A stretch of DNA of 64,000 bases from positions 2,852,001 through 2,916,000 of the forward strand of contig VDMD01000001.1 of NCBI GenBank assembly GCA_007026445.1, given 5' to 3'. Position 1 is the first letter of the stretch. Every line of letters begins with the position of its first letter. Below, one piece after another: positions 34,010 through 44,354 of the stretch. The DNA is from Schizophyllum amplum. Its lineage: Eukaryota; Basidiomycota; Agaricomycetes; Agaricales; Schizophyllaceae. A model generated the notes under the pieces. That model saw only the letters and a list, made by a program, of their open reading frames with translations. It was not told where the DNA came from and made no database searches. The position numbers and the translations under genes were made by a program.

Positions 34010-37000
34010 TCACAACGGCGTGGGCTGCGGCTTCGACTCGGTGGCGCCTACTTGCATATATGACAGCACGAACGTGACAGAGCTGTTCTGCGAACACTGC
34101 ATCTCCAGCTCCCGCCCGGACCAAAGCCGTCCCTCCCGGCCTGCGCCCTCGTCCCCTTCCTCCGTGCCCAGCTCTAGCTCGTTCCGCCCTGCTCCATGAC
34201 GGTGATACACCTTGCTTCGCGACTTGCTCCTAACATGCGCCGTGGGCGCTGGGACGACACGGCTAGCCCGCCGCCCGATGAGGGTGTCCTGCAACACCGC
34301 CAATGCAACATTCTCCGCCGCTGGATGGAATGCGCCTGGCGGGATCACCGCCCCGTCTCCCGCGCATGCACGTATCTGCCGCGGGAGGTACGTCGCCCAC
34401 TGATGCCGCAACAGGTGATCGTCTACACTGAACATGTAGCGCCGCTTCGCACCCCCACGCTCGCGGAAGGCGACCTGAAAGGTGTTCCGCATGAAGGCGC
34501 GCTCGACGCGTATGGAACTGCTCAGTGGCAGACCATTGTACCGTAGCGCGTTCGGTCCTGCACGCCGTAGCACGAGTGTCGTCGGACCCAGCGCGGTCCC
34601 TGTGACGCGGAACGAAGCCTCTGGCGATCGCGAGAAGTAGAGAACATCGGGGTCGAAGATCAGGCCCTGCCCCGACAGATGGATCGCGAACTGGTTGTCG
34701 GGCTGGGGGATACGGAAGATGATAGGCTCTGACTGGATCTTGTAGGTGAGACGCATGGGCACAGGTCGCTTGATGGTGACGGGGATCTCGACTGGTCCAC
34801 CACTGGACGAGTCGCGCGCCATGGATAGGCGTTCGCCCCGGATGGAATGATAGACATCCTCCAGCAGATCGTCTGCAACAAGATACCGAGGATCGAACCT
34901 CCTGAACGCCGCCATGAAGTCCCTCGTAGAGATCTGGTTCATCATGTAGCCCGTAGGACCTGGCTCGGACGCGATGCTCCCATGAAGCAGCTCGTTCAGC
35001 TGCACGATAGCACGCACGAAGCGGATGGCCAAGTCCCGGTCATACGCTACGATGCCCGCGTTCGCCACATACCATCGGCTTGCGAAGGCGTCCAAGAGGG
35101 TATCCAACGCGGACGGCGGCGCGCGGCTCGGCACATGGATTGACATTAAGAACGCACGAAGGGCCTTGTCGACACGAATGCCGGCGAAGCCAAAGGTGTC
35201 TACGAACGTCTTCAGGACGACCTTGGATGTGCGCTGAGAGAGGTATTCGCCTAGGCTCGCCCTGTCGAGTTCAAGCGTCCGGAACAGCAGCTGGCCTACG
35301 GCGGCCGCGTTCCCCGCCGTTCCCGCCTTCGTCAGCAGCGTTGAGATTGCCATATCCGGATCGCGCGCGAATTGATGGACGAAGGCGCGCATCGCTGCGC
35401 TGCGAGGGAGAGCGGTCGCGTTCGAGCCCTTCGTCTGAGAGTCAGAGCGTTCATCGCTGAAGCGTAGGTCACGGAGCCGGACGACGCTCTTCACGATGAA
35501 CTTCTTGTCCGGGGCAACGAGGGCCCATGCTGGGTCGAGGACGTTGTCCGACTCCTGTATGACAGGCTTTGCGATGACCAGGATGTCGGTGAACAAGAAC
35601 AGGAACCGATCCTTTACAGTGTTGGCGTTCACGACCTGCAGCACCGGCGAAGACAATAAGAGCTTGCGGGACGGTTCGTCAACAGCCGCGGCCAACATCG
35701 GACTACGTGAGCCTTGCGCTAAGCTCTCCTCCAACCGCTCCAGTACGACAGGACCCTGTGGTTTGACACTCGGCATGTATGCACTCGATGACAATGAGCC
35801 AGACGACCCAGAAGATGATGATGTCGACGTTGATTGTGCAGGGTAGTCGCTGAGGGACGAAGCTGGGCCGAGGGAAGACATTGGGTCTGGGGTTACTGTA
35901 GCTGTGTGCTCCGGTGGCGACGTCCGCGGAGCCTCGCAGGAGGTTAAAGACGACTCGTCGGTCTCCAACGTCGGGGCTACCTTCTTTGCGCGTGGCGTCT
36001 TCTCCGTGTCCGTCTGGTCCGAGTGCGGGGCAGAAGAGTCTCTCCTCTCCAGTGTCCGCGCCTGCTGGGGCGGTGTTTGCACCGGAGAAGTAGGCCCGGC
36101 ATCCGACCACTCGCTACTGGGGCTGTCTTCCTTGGGCAGCTGGAGCAGCTCTGACAAGGATGGTTTCTTCGACGACATGGGCGGCGCCATGATGGGCCCA
36201 GATATCGATGCCGTTGAGATGGAGTGCGTCATCTGCGGTGAGGAGACCTTCTTCTTGAGATTCCTGCTGATCCACTGTCGCACGGCAGGCAAGTTCGTTG
36301 GCAGCTTGCTCGCGCTCCCTCCATTCGTTGGCGTCGGAGGTGACTGCAGACCCGCGCCGAAGTAGTCGTTCTGCGAAGATGACGATGGAGCCGCAGACAT
36401 TGGCGGGGCAGCGGCAGCGTACTTGGCCAGCAACCGCGTATCTGATGCCTGGTGTGACAACTTCCGTTCTCTGCCTCCCTCCATCATCGCCATGAAGCCT
36501 GGACCCGGCGAGCGTGGGCTTTGCTCGTCATCTGTCTTCGACCCTCCCATACCAGTGAAGTCAGGCGTCGAGATTGACGCTCCGTACATCTCCTTCGCAC
36601 GGCGCTGCTCCTCCAACACCTTCATTCCTGGGAAGGGGAAGAGCTTCGTGTTGTTGTAGTGGGAGATATCACCCGACGGCGGTGGCATGGGCGATGCATG
36701 CCCAGGAAGGTGAGGCAGCAAGGACTGGAACGAGCCGGACGCAGAGGGGGACTGCATCACGGGCGCAGTGCCTGTGAGGCTCGCGCCGCTCTCCCTGCTG
36801 ACGCTGGAGTCGGTGTGCTCGCGCCGCTCGCGGTTCAACACGCTGTTAGAACGCGAACGACGGCCCGAGCTCGAGTTGGAACGCGAGAGCGAGTTCTTGA
36901 TCTTGTCCCATGTGCTGGTCGAACCACCTTCCCGCTTCGACAGCGACGAGTCGTTGGAGAGCGTCCGTTCTGTCCGTTCGGCATCTTGGAACTCGCTCCG

Positions 37001-38970
37001 CCGCAGCAAAGCTTCGTCTAAAGGCGAGGCAACTGATGGACGTGCTGCCCCGGCTGAAGGCGACATGGAGGAGCCACTGCTGACGCGGACATGCGACAGT
37101 ACCCGGTTGGACGATGGTGAGGGCGGATGCGGGAAGCTCGTAAGCAGATCATGTGAGGCTTCAGACTCCAGTGCTTGATCCAGAGACGCTCTCGGAGAAG
37201 ATTCTTGGTCCCTGTTGTACACTGAAGCACCATCGGACTGCGCCTGTGTCTCCTCTTCATAGCCATCGCCATCCTCGCCTCCGCTTCGCTCCTCCTCATC
37301 CTCATCGTGAATTTGAGGGACTACCAAGCCCGTCAGAGATATGGAACCATAACGTATATCCAACACTCACCTGGTTCAGCAACCCAGCTAATTTCGCGGT
37401 CGTTGTCATCTGCGTCGCCATAGGACGAGTATGAGTTCTTGTACAAGACCTCCTCTTCCTCCTCCTCATCGCGTAGAAGGACCTTCTCCCGTAGCGGTGT
37501 TGCAAAGGGACTACTCGGAAAGTCATCAGGTTTGGACAAGTTCCTTTGGCTGAGGAAGACGGGGACGCCGACAGAGCCAGGCATGGTTGAGTCGACAGAA
37601 ATTTGTGATGGTGCATCGGAGGAGAAGGGAACTCTGAAGCCCGCTGGTGGAGGAGGAGGCATAGGAGGGAGTGTCTGTTCTTGCGCTTCATAATCGTCCT
37701 CGATCAATATGGAGCCTCTCCTCTTCTTGGGTGTCGTAACGCGATCCCGTGGAGGGGTGTCTCGCGGTGATTCCGGGCGTTGCTGTTCTCGCGCGAGAGT
37801 GTGCATGAGCGGGCTGGGCATGAAGCCTGGCGTAGTCGATCGTGCGCGCAGGTCTTGCAGCATGTCAAGGTCTAATTGCAAGGGCGCGGCAGGATGCACG
37901 GGCGTATTAGGTGTGGTTGACAGGAATTCTGAGTCGGACGTGGTCTGGTGTCCTGCCGCTGCAGCAGCGGCAGCCTGTTGCGACATGCGCTGCTTTGAGC
38001 GTCGCTTGCGTCGTCGTGCTGACGGCGAGGGTGACGAAGATGGTGCGGGTACATCTTCGCTTGCGTCCGCCTCATTATCGCCGCGCCGCGTACGCTGCCC
38101 GATCGCCGTGAGCATGAACTGTCTTGCTGCCACACGCTCCCCACCAGAAACGGTCTGACTGCGGCTGAGCTTCGGTACTCCCGCAGGCGGTGTTGGGGAC
38201 GGAGTTGGCTCGTATGTCTCCGTTCCGCCGGTGAGCTTTGCCATCGCTAGCCGGCGTCCCGCCACGCTACTACCGGCACTGTTGGACCGGAACAGCATAC
38301 CGCGCTGCAGCGCCTCAAGGGACGGCAGCATCGGGGTCGGTGGACTTGCCATAGGAAATATTGAAGGATCTGGCGTCGGTGAGCGGAGGAAGCGTGTGCG
38401 TGCATCCAGCGGCTGGGGGATCGGGGACAGAAGCGGCAGCATTGGCATGCCGAGTGGCGGCAGGGCGTGTGGCGGAGGAGGGAACATATCCTCATCTTGT
38501 GACGAGTCTCCTGCCCCCATCTGCGTCGGAGTCGGTGACTTGGCTTTCCTGAACTCCTTCGAGCCGCGCCCGCGAGAGCGTGACCGCGCGCGCTTCCTGT
38601 TCCGCGACCGCGGTCGATCGGGTGTCGTCGCGGGGACCTCGTCCAACTCCCCATCCGCCTCCACAGCTTCTGCCTCTGCCGTGTCAGCCACGGATGCTGG
38701 TGCCTGCTCAGGGGCCGGTGTCGAGGCTGGCGGCTCCTCGTACGCCGGCCGCTGCAGTGGGGGGTCTGGTGGCGTGCTGCTGAGGTCCGGAGTGGCGGAG
38801 CCGCTGTCCGTTGACGCCTTCTCGCCTTCACTCTGCGCCTCGATGTGCATCGGCGGACGTCTGCCATCCTTCATGCGGGGTAGTGAGGCGGCGCGCTTGA
38901 GCTTGGCAACCGCAGATGCACGACGCGCGCGCGACTCAGACGTTGGCGACCGCGACGGGTCCTGCGACAT
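34010..38970 (-). CDS. Sec7- and PH-domain protein (ArfGEF-like), 1636 residues
   Basis: Two exons (38970-37371, 37320-34010) with a 50-bp intron sum to 1637 codons. The first 1000 residues are Ser/Pro-rich and mostly disordered, with an Arg/Ser block (SRNRKRARSRSRGRG) and poly-Ala. A Sec7-like domain follows: HQFARDPDMAISTLL, LDRASLGEYLSQRTSKVV, TFVDTFGFAGIRVDKALRAF, DAFASRW and IVQLNELLHGSI. After it comes a PH domain (about 34380-34660) ending HLLRHQWATYL. Sec7 domains catalyse GDP release from Arf GTPases. Here the glutamic-finger segment, normally LPGEAQKI, reads VPSRAPPSA, so the catalytic Glu seems lost. Closest known architecture is yeast Syt1. A scaffold or atypical GEF role is inference. 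Confidence 0.82.
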
Positions 38971-40082
38971 GGTGTTCCCTGCGCTGCGTCAGCCTGACGA
39001 AGGGAGGACCAGTGCAGGCAGCACACCTTGTTTCCCAAGATCTCTGTCGTGTCAAGTGCCAATCTCGGAGTCGGACGCCTGGAGCGTGATGCACGTCTGC
39101 GCTGTGGTCGGCAACGTCGAAGATATATATTCGACAGTAAACACACCTGAGGTCGTGGACGTGAGAGGCAAGAAGTAGCAACCGGAGGCAAAGACCTTTG
39201 AAGGATTCGGACAAGATACAAAAAGCGTAGTCGCCATCACGTGACAGGTTACGTCGTTAATTAAGGTTTGCCAATTTGCGAAAAGTTCAACTTCGACCTG
39301 ATCGTGTCCGTTTCGCTGCCTCGAGCAAGCCGTGCGTATATCGACTTCCTCCGAAACAGTGATGAGCGTTGCTACCAGCATAGCCTCGTAGCCTCCAGGT
39401 CAATCTTGTATAGGCCTGCCTTTGCACCTTCAGCTGCTTCAGCACTGTGCGTATCACCAGCGGGGATGCATGTCATTTCCGTCCTCGTCCATCAGTCCCC
39501 TTCATCGGAGATGATGTGTGGAGGTGCCTCGTCGGTCCCTACAAACCACTTGCCGCGCTTTTAGGGCTCCTCAGCGGCATCGCGGGCGCTTCTCAAATCA
39601 TGCAGCTGCCCAGCCTAAACTGGATGGGGTCTGGGGAAGTGCGCAAACTCTCCCAAGTTCTCAGCAGCGACATGAGTCGGTTCGTCGCGTCACCATTCCT
39701 AGATTCCCGAGCTCCGGGCAGTAAGTGGCGCAGCTGCTTTGGCATACCCGCGACACACGTTTGTTGACTATGTCGGACATGATCGCCCATGGCTTCGACA
39801 ATTATGTGACCCTCCGCGTATTAATATCATAGGGCAAGTCGAGATGCCCTCAGTTCGTCACGTCGCCGCTAGATCGCCCCTCTCAGTGTGTTCGTCATTG
39901 CCGTCAAGCTGTCGGGCTCTCAAGTGACAGAGGATTGATAGTTCGCGCTCAAGTCGTTGTAGGTGATAAGCCTCGTTGCACGCGCATTGTCGGGCCTCCA
40001 GTACCAGCTCGCGAACCTTGTACCCTCGTCGATGTCCACAGGACTCAGTGGTGATCGCCCGCTCTCCCTGCAAAACGGCTGA
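38971..40082. other. Intergenic, promoter of the Sec7 gene
   Basis: No gene assigned. A frame at about 39920-40040 on the minus strand reads WYWRPDNARATRLITYND and looks protein-like. It could be an alternative last exon of the gene ending at 40083, or a relic. Confidence 0.4.
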
Positions 40083-42070
40083 TCAGTACCTCCGCGTATC
40101 CTCCATGACACGGTTCGCTGTGCCGGCATCAGACCACCAAGCGTCTGACTCTTCAGCGCTAAATCGCTCACCTTCCATCCGCTCTCGCATCTGCTTCCAT
40201 ACAGGCCGTGGGAGCTCGAAGCCATTGCTGACTCTCGCATACGCCGTGCCTCCCATGCGTGCAACGGCCTGCAGTTTCGCGGGGTCGATTGTGGCGCCGT
40301 CCGGCGTCAACACGCCTTCGTTGACGTGCACGCGCTGTATCAAGCCAAGGACGAGCGTTGTCGTAGGTGGCACGGAGGACACGCCGTCTGCGGTAGGCGG
40401 ACCGATGTCGAGGTGGTGATATAGCTGATAGCGGTTACGTAGCTTCTCAGACGTAGAACAGCCGACGGATCACTCACCTCGCATTCTAAGTTTATCAGGC
40501 TTTCTGCGACCAAGGGTGGCTTGATACCAGTCTACTTCGCGCTTCAGTGTCACGAGACGGCAGACAGTGACGGAACGGACGACTCACGCTAGGGCGCATC
40601 TTCAGTCCCGCGACCTCCCACTCGTCGACATTCGCCGGACACTCCACGGATGTGGCGTTCATGGCGGAGGCGATGTGTTCGCTGACAACGTTGACGCTGA
40701 ACTCCCGCGTAGCGATTACATTCTCGCGTGTGTCTTTCGGCCGACGAGCAGTCAAAGAACATGATATGCTGACCATGGGCGGATTGTGTCCGACCTAGAG
40801 GAAGCGGAGAGACGTTTACGCCCGGCATGATATGTAGGGCTGAAGTGAACGAGCGTACCATAGAGAAATAGCTGGAAGATAGCATGAGTCATCTGTGAGC
40901 ATCAGCGAGTCTGCATACTCACCTGAATGGAGCAAGGTTGGGCACCCCGTCCGCCGAAAGCGTAGACACGAACGCGATCGGACGCGGCACCACTGCAGAG
41001 CCCAATATTTGGTAGAGATCCCTGAATTTCAGTCATACCTCCGCCCCAGATATTTTGAAGTGGCAGAATCACCTAGGAAGTGTATCCTTTACTTCTATGG
41101 TCTTTATCCTGTCGCTGACATAGCTGGGTATAGGACCAGCGCCGTAGGGCTCGGTATGAAAGGTGTCTGTATCATACACCTGTATGAAACACCTGTATTA
41201 TACAGGTAATTTACAATTTTATACAGGAAGGTCCTTCGAGGGGCTGTATATATCTGTAAATATTGCCCAGGTATGCAGGCATCCGGCTGCTTGAATCAGA
41301 GAGATGTTTTTCATGCCTTACACAGAATCTAAACCAACGCCACTTGTTCGCGACATCGAGCAGGACACGCGTGGGGAGACTAGGTCACGCGCCCCACGTA
41401 TCGGAGTTCAACCATTGCGTCGCGGCGCGCGTCAACAGCAACACCCTAGTCAACCATTCCTTGACCAGCCCAAACACGCCTCGCGGCGAACGCGGCATCC
41501 TCATCAACAGCGCGCCGGCCTCCTTATTTAATAGCGCGATAGCAATGGCCACAGGCCAGCACTAGTACGGTATTGTCGACGTCCAGGATCACACGGTGCT
41601 GCCGTAGATTGCCTGGCTCAGCTTGGCGGCACCGCCATCCTGCATGACTCGATGTCCAACGCGTCGGGACTCGGCTGCGGTGTCACCGTCGGCCTCCAAG
41701 GATTCGATGATCTCCTGGTACCGGAGCAGGGCAAGAGCTGGCAGCTGATGTACGGCTGCGCACTCACCACGCGTTAACTTACAATACTTACTGGTATGGA
41801 ATCGATTCCTTACAGGTATCATACAGTTTATTACTGTTTGTATCATACAGCAATTATATACACATACTTTACCATACCATACATTACATACCATACACAG
41901 GGCTCTAGCAATTATATACCGAACCCTACAGCGCCGCCACCAATGTCCCACTCTGGCTGCGGTGCGTCACCAATTTTAAAGGCAGAGCGGCGCGCTGTGG
42001 TCTTCAGAAAGCGCAGGGTGCAGTCATGGAGTACAGGCGACTTTCCCGGGCAGAGGGCGCGCGTCAGCAT
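40083..42070 (-). CDS. Flavin reductase-like (FMN-binding split barrel) protein, interrupted by an element
   Basis: Seven exons (42070-41930, 41149-41073, 41021-40923, 40871-40859, 40794-40588, 40519-40478, 40424-40083) sum to exactly 307 codons. Family motifs: GDAPQPEWDIGGGA, RDLYQILGSAVVPRPIAFVS, DGVPNLAPFSYFSMVGHNPP, NVIATREFSVNVVSE and FELPRPVW. Such proteins bind FMN and reduce flavins or act in oxygenase systems. The N-terminus (MLTRALCPGKSP) might be a mitochondrial presequence. Exon 4 is only 13 nt. The first intron (41150-41929) is almost wholly a TIR element; without splicing, translation would stop six codons into it. It is divergent from the dehydrogenase at 42492. If the element is not spliced, this allele is null. 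Confidence 0.8.
41138..41935. mobile_element. TIR element inside a coding sequence, introner-like
   Basis: The element is 41144-41929 (786 bp), bounded by GTAGGGCTCGGTAT and ATACCGAACCCTAC, a 14-bp inverted repeat with one mismatch. The 6-bp word AGCGCC flanks it exactly (41138-41143, 41930-41935). On the host gene's strand (minus) the element begins GTAGGG, a usable splice donor. Its far end contains CCGAG, an AG acceptor 10 bp from the border. Splicing at these sites leaves 12 extra bases (codons P-Y-G-A), in frame. Subterminal repeats include AGCAATTATATAC (41850, 41907) and TGTATCATACA words on both sides. No transposase is encoded. The superfamily cannot be named from a 6-bp duplication. 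Confidence 0.88.
41398..41770 (+). pseudogene. Possible rearranged short-chain dehydrogenase fragments
   Basis: Inside the element, on the strand opposite the host gene, one frame reads TSPNTPRGERGILINSA. It resembles the GERGVIINTASxAAF segment of 3-hydroxyacyl-CoA dehydrogenase-type short-chain dehydrogenases. It ends at a TAG at 41565. About 40 bp further, another frame reads GAAVDCLAQLGGTAILHD, which resembles the N-terminal nucleotide-binding region of the same family. The order is therefore reversed relative to a normal protein. Neither piece keeps the YxxxK catalytic motif. Captured and shuffled gene fragments are the best explanation, but the similarity is short and judged by eye. Confidence 0.4.
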
Positions 42071-42424
42071 CGTGAGCAGTGGTGGCGAAGTCAAAGTCGC
42101 GACTCGCCACTCGCGCTACACGCCCACGTGATGGTTCATCGGCCCGTTCGTCCGTCGTTGAATTTCGCCAGCTTTGCAGCTCTGTTGGCACTCTCATGAG
42201 CTTGAAGTTTTTGCGGGAGGTGTATCTCATTGCCAAAGCCAAAATGTCTTCACATTACCACCCACAAATCTTCGGCCCTTCCCTATTCAGGCAGCAGCGG
42301 TCCCCTCTGTAAGTTCGACGCTGACCGGCGCGGGAACACGTCATGGCATTGTCAGTGGTAGCCTGGATTACACACCCCAGTTTGACCTCAGCGCCCATTT
42401 GGCACTCCCGAGTCCCAGGCGCCA

Positions 42425-42430
42425 TATAAA
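42425..42430 (+). promoter_or_regulatory. TATA box of the iron-type dehydrogenase gene
   Basis: TATAAA in GCCATATAAACTAG, 62 bp before the ATG at 42492. The 421 bp between the two divergent start codons (42070 and 42492) must hold both promoters. Confidence 0.6.
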
Positions 42431-42491
42431 CTAGCTGTTTCTCGACTGCTCTTCTCTGCCGATCTCTTTCCCCACCAGCACTTTAGAAATC

Positions 42492-44033
42492 ATGTCTGAT
42501 CTCCACGGGTTCTACGGCTGGACAGATACGCTCAAGGGCGTGTACTACGGTCATGGCTGCATCCAAACCGCTCTCCCCAAGCTTCTCTCGACCATCGGTG
42601 GCACTAAAGCACTAATCGTTACCGGGAAGACGCTCTATAACAAGGTGAGCCTTTCCCCTCCAGGGCCCTCCTTGCAGAACGCCTTGCTGATCCCATTTCA
42701 TATCGACTCACCATTAGACTGACGTCGTCAAAATTGTTGAATCTATCCTGCGTTCGAACAACGCGTACGGCGCCACATTCTTCGACATCGGCGAACACGC
42801 ACCGATTGCAGGCGTCCGCGCAGGTGCTGCCGCTTTTCGCGAGAACGCCTGCGATATCATTGTTTCCGTCGGTGGCGGCTCGCCAATCGACGCGGCCAAG
42901 GCGATCCTGCATAGCGTGCAGCAGGAGCGTGGAGGGCCGATGCCTCTGCAGATCGCTGTGCCCACAACGTTGAGTGCGGCGGAGTACACGGTGGCTGCAG
43001 GGGTCACCAACGAGGAAGGGAATAAGGTCGGTGTGATGTCGCCAGAATTGGCACCGGCGGGCGTGATCCTCGACGCGGAGCTCACGTTGGCGACGCCTGA
43101 GCGGCTGTGGTGAGCTTGCTGTACCTGCTTGCCTTGATTTTGAGATAACTGACGTCTCCAGGCTGTCGACGGGCCTTCGCGCGCTCGACCACGCGGTAGA
43201 AAATCTCTACCGTCCTATCGTTCCTCTGCCGATGAAGGCTCTGTGCTACTCTGCAATCGCGGACCTATTCGAATATCTGCCCAGGTCTAAGGCGAACCCT
43301 GCCTCCGTCGAATTTCGGCAGAAGCTGCAGCTCGCCAGCTGGATGTCGCTTTGGCCGATGAAATTGGAGAAATATTCGTGTGTGAGGCCCGCTTCTGTGA
43401 TTGAAGGAGTCTCATATCTTGAAGTGCTCTGGGGCTCTCCCACGCGTTGGGGCACAAATTGGGTAAGCAGTACTGCAATTGTTCCTGCGGATAACATGGA
43501 TGTTGAACGATGCGCAGGAGCGACGTACGGTGAGGCTGCGGTTGAGTCTCTGTTGTCTGGCTGTGACTAACATGAACAGGAATATCGCATGGTATTACCT
43601 CAGTAGGTCCTATCTTTTAAGAGCCAATGCTCCCGGTTGACACTGTCCGCAGTGCTTGACGCTCGCGCCCGTAGTCGCTCTCAAAGCAGACACAGCTTCT
43701 GAGGAAGACAAGCAAAGTTTGGCGAAGGCGCTCTTCTACATTCAGGAGCCGTCAACGGGTGACGTGCGCAAGGACGTCTTGACGCTCGCGTCACGGATCA
43801 ATAAGTGAGTGGGTGTCTTTCTCATTTGGCGTCTTATTCAATGTTGCCGCCGCTGCGTCAGTCTCGTCGACTCTCTTGGCCTGACATCCAACCTGGAGGC
43901 CTTCAAGGTTCCCAAGGAGAATCTATCCAGCATAGCGACGCAGGCGGTGGGCAGTCAGGAGGATCCGCTCGTCCCCAAGGTCGTGAGCTTGCTGGAGGAT
44001 ATTTATCTGCCCGGATACAGTGTGTCCTTGTAA
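42492..44033 (+). CDS. Iron-containing alcohol dehydrogenase, maleylacetate reductase-like
   Basis: Eight exons (42492-42644, 42718-43109, 43162-43377, 43425-43462, 43518-43529, 43580-43602, 43653-43804, 43862-44033) sum to 386 codons. The NAD(P) site is IIVSVGGGSPIDAAKAI. The metal-ligand region is LDHAVENL, GLSHALGHKLGATYGISHGIT, the HxxxH pattern of group III dehydrogenases. AVPTTLSAAEYTVAAGVTN is close to maleylacetate reductases, which finish the hydroxyquinol route of aromatic breakdown. Exons of 12 and 23 nt encode ATYG and ISHGITS in the metal site. Frame and exon sum are exact, so the model is well supported. Substrate assignment is inference. It is divergent from the flavin reductase-like gene. 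Confidence 0.88.
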
Positions 44034-44354
44034 AGAGTAAGATAGTTGAACTACCAATAGTTGATGCTGCATTCGCAACCTCCCCAGTCGGGGCGGGCAG
44101 AGGTCTCGACCGTGCTACTTATAATGATGTCAGCCGGCGCCTGCGCTGGAATTGCGCGATTCCGGAATCCGCACTGCGATGCCGGGTGGATGACTGTTCT
44201 TGAGTGGACACCGTGCTGTCCTGGTTGCTTCCTGCGTGCGCGCCCCCTCGAAGCGGCTCCGTACAATCGCGCGAAGAGGACTGCTGCGGCACTGTATAGA
44301 CTTTGTGGCCCGCGTGGAAAGATCCGAGATTACATTCATCACCGGGCGTGTCCA

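Noticed and set aside
38231..39178. Plus-strand open frame of 315 residues
   Set aside because: It lies antisense to the first exon of the Sec7 gene, is compositionally biased and shows no family resemblance; it is a shadow of the GC-rich coding strand.
41589..41951. Minus-strand frame of 120 residues spanning the end of the introner-like element
   Set aside because: It crosses the element border and the host exon in the wrong frame; the host exon frame is the one with family similarity.
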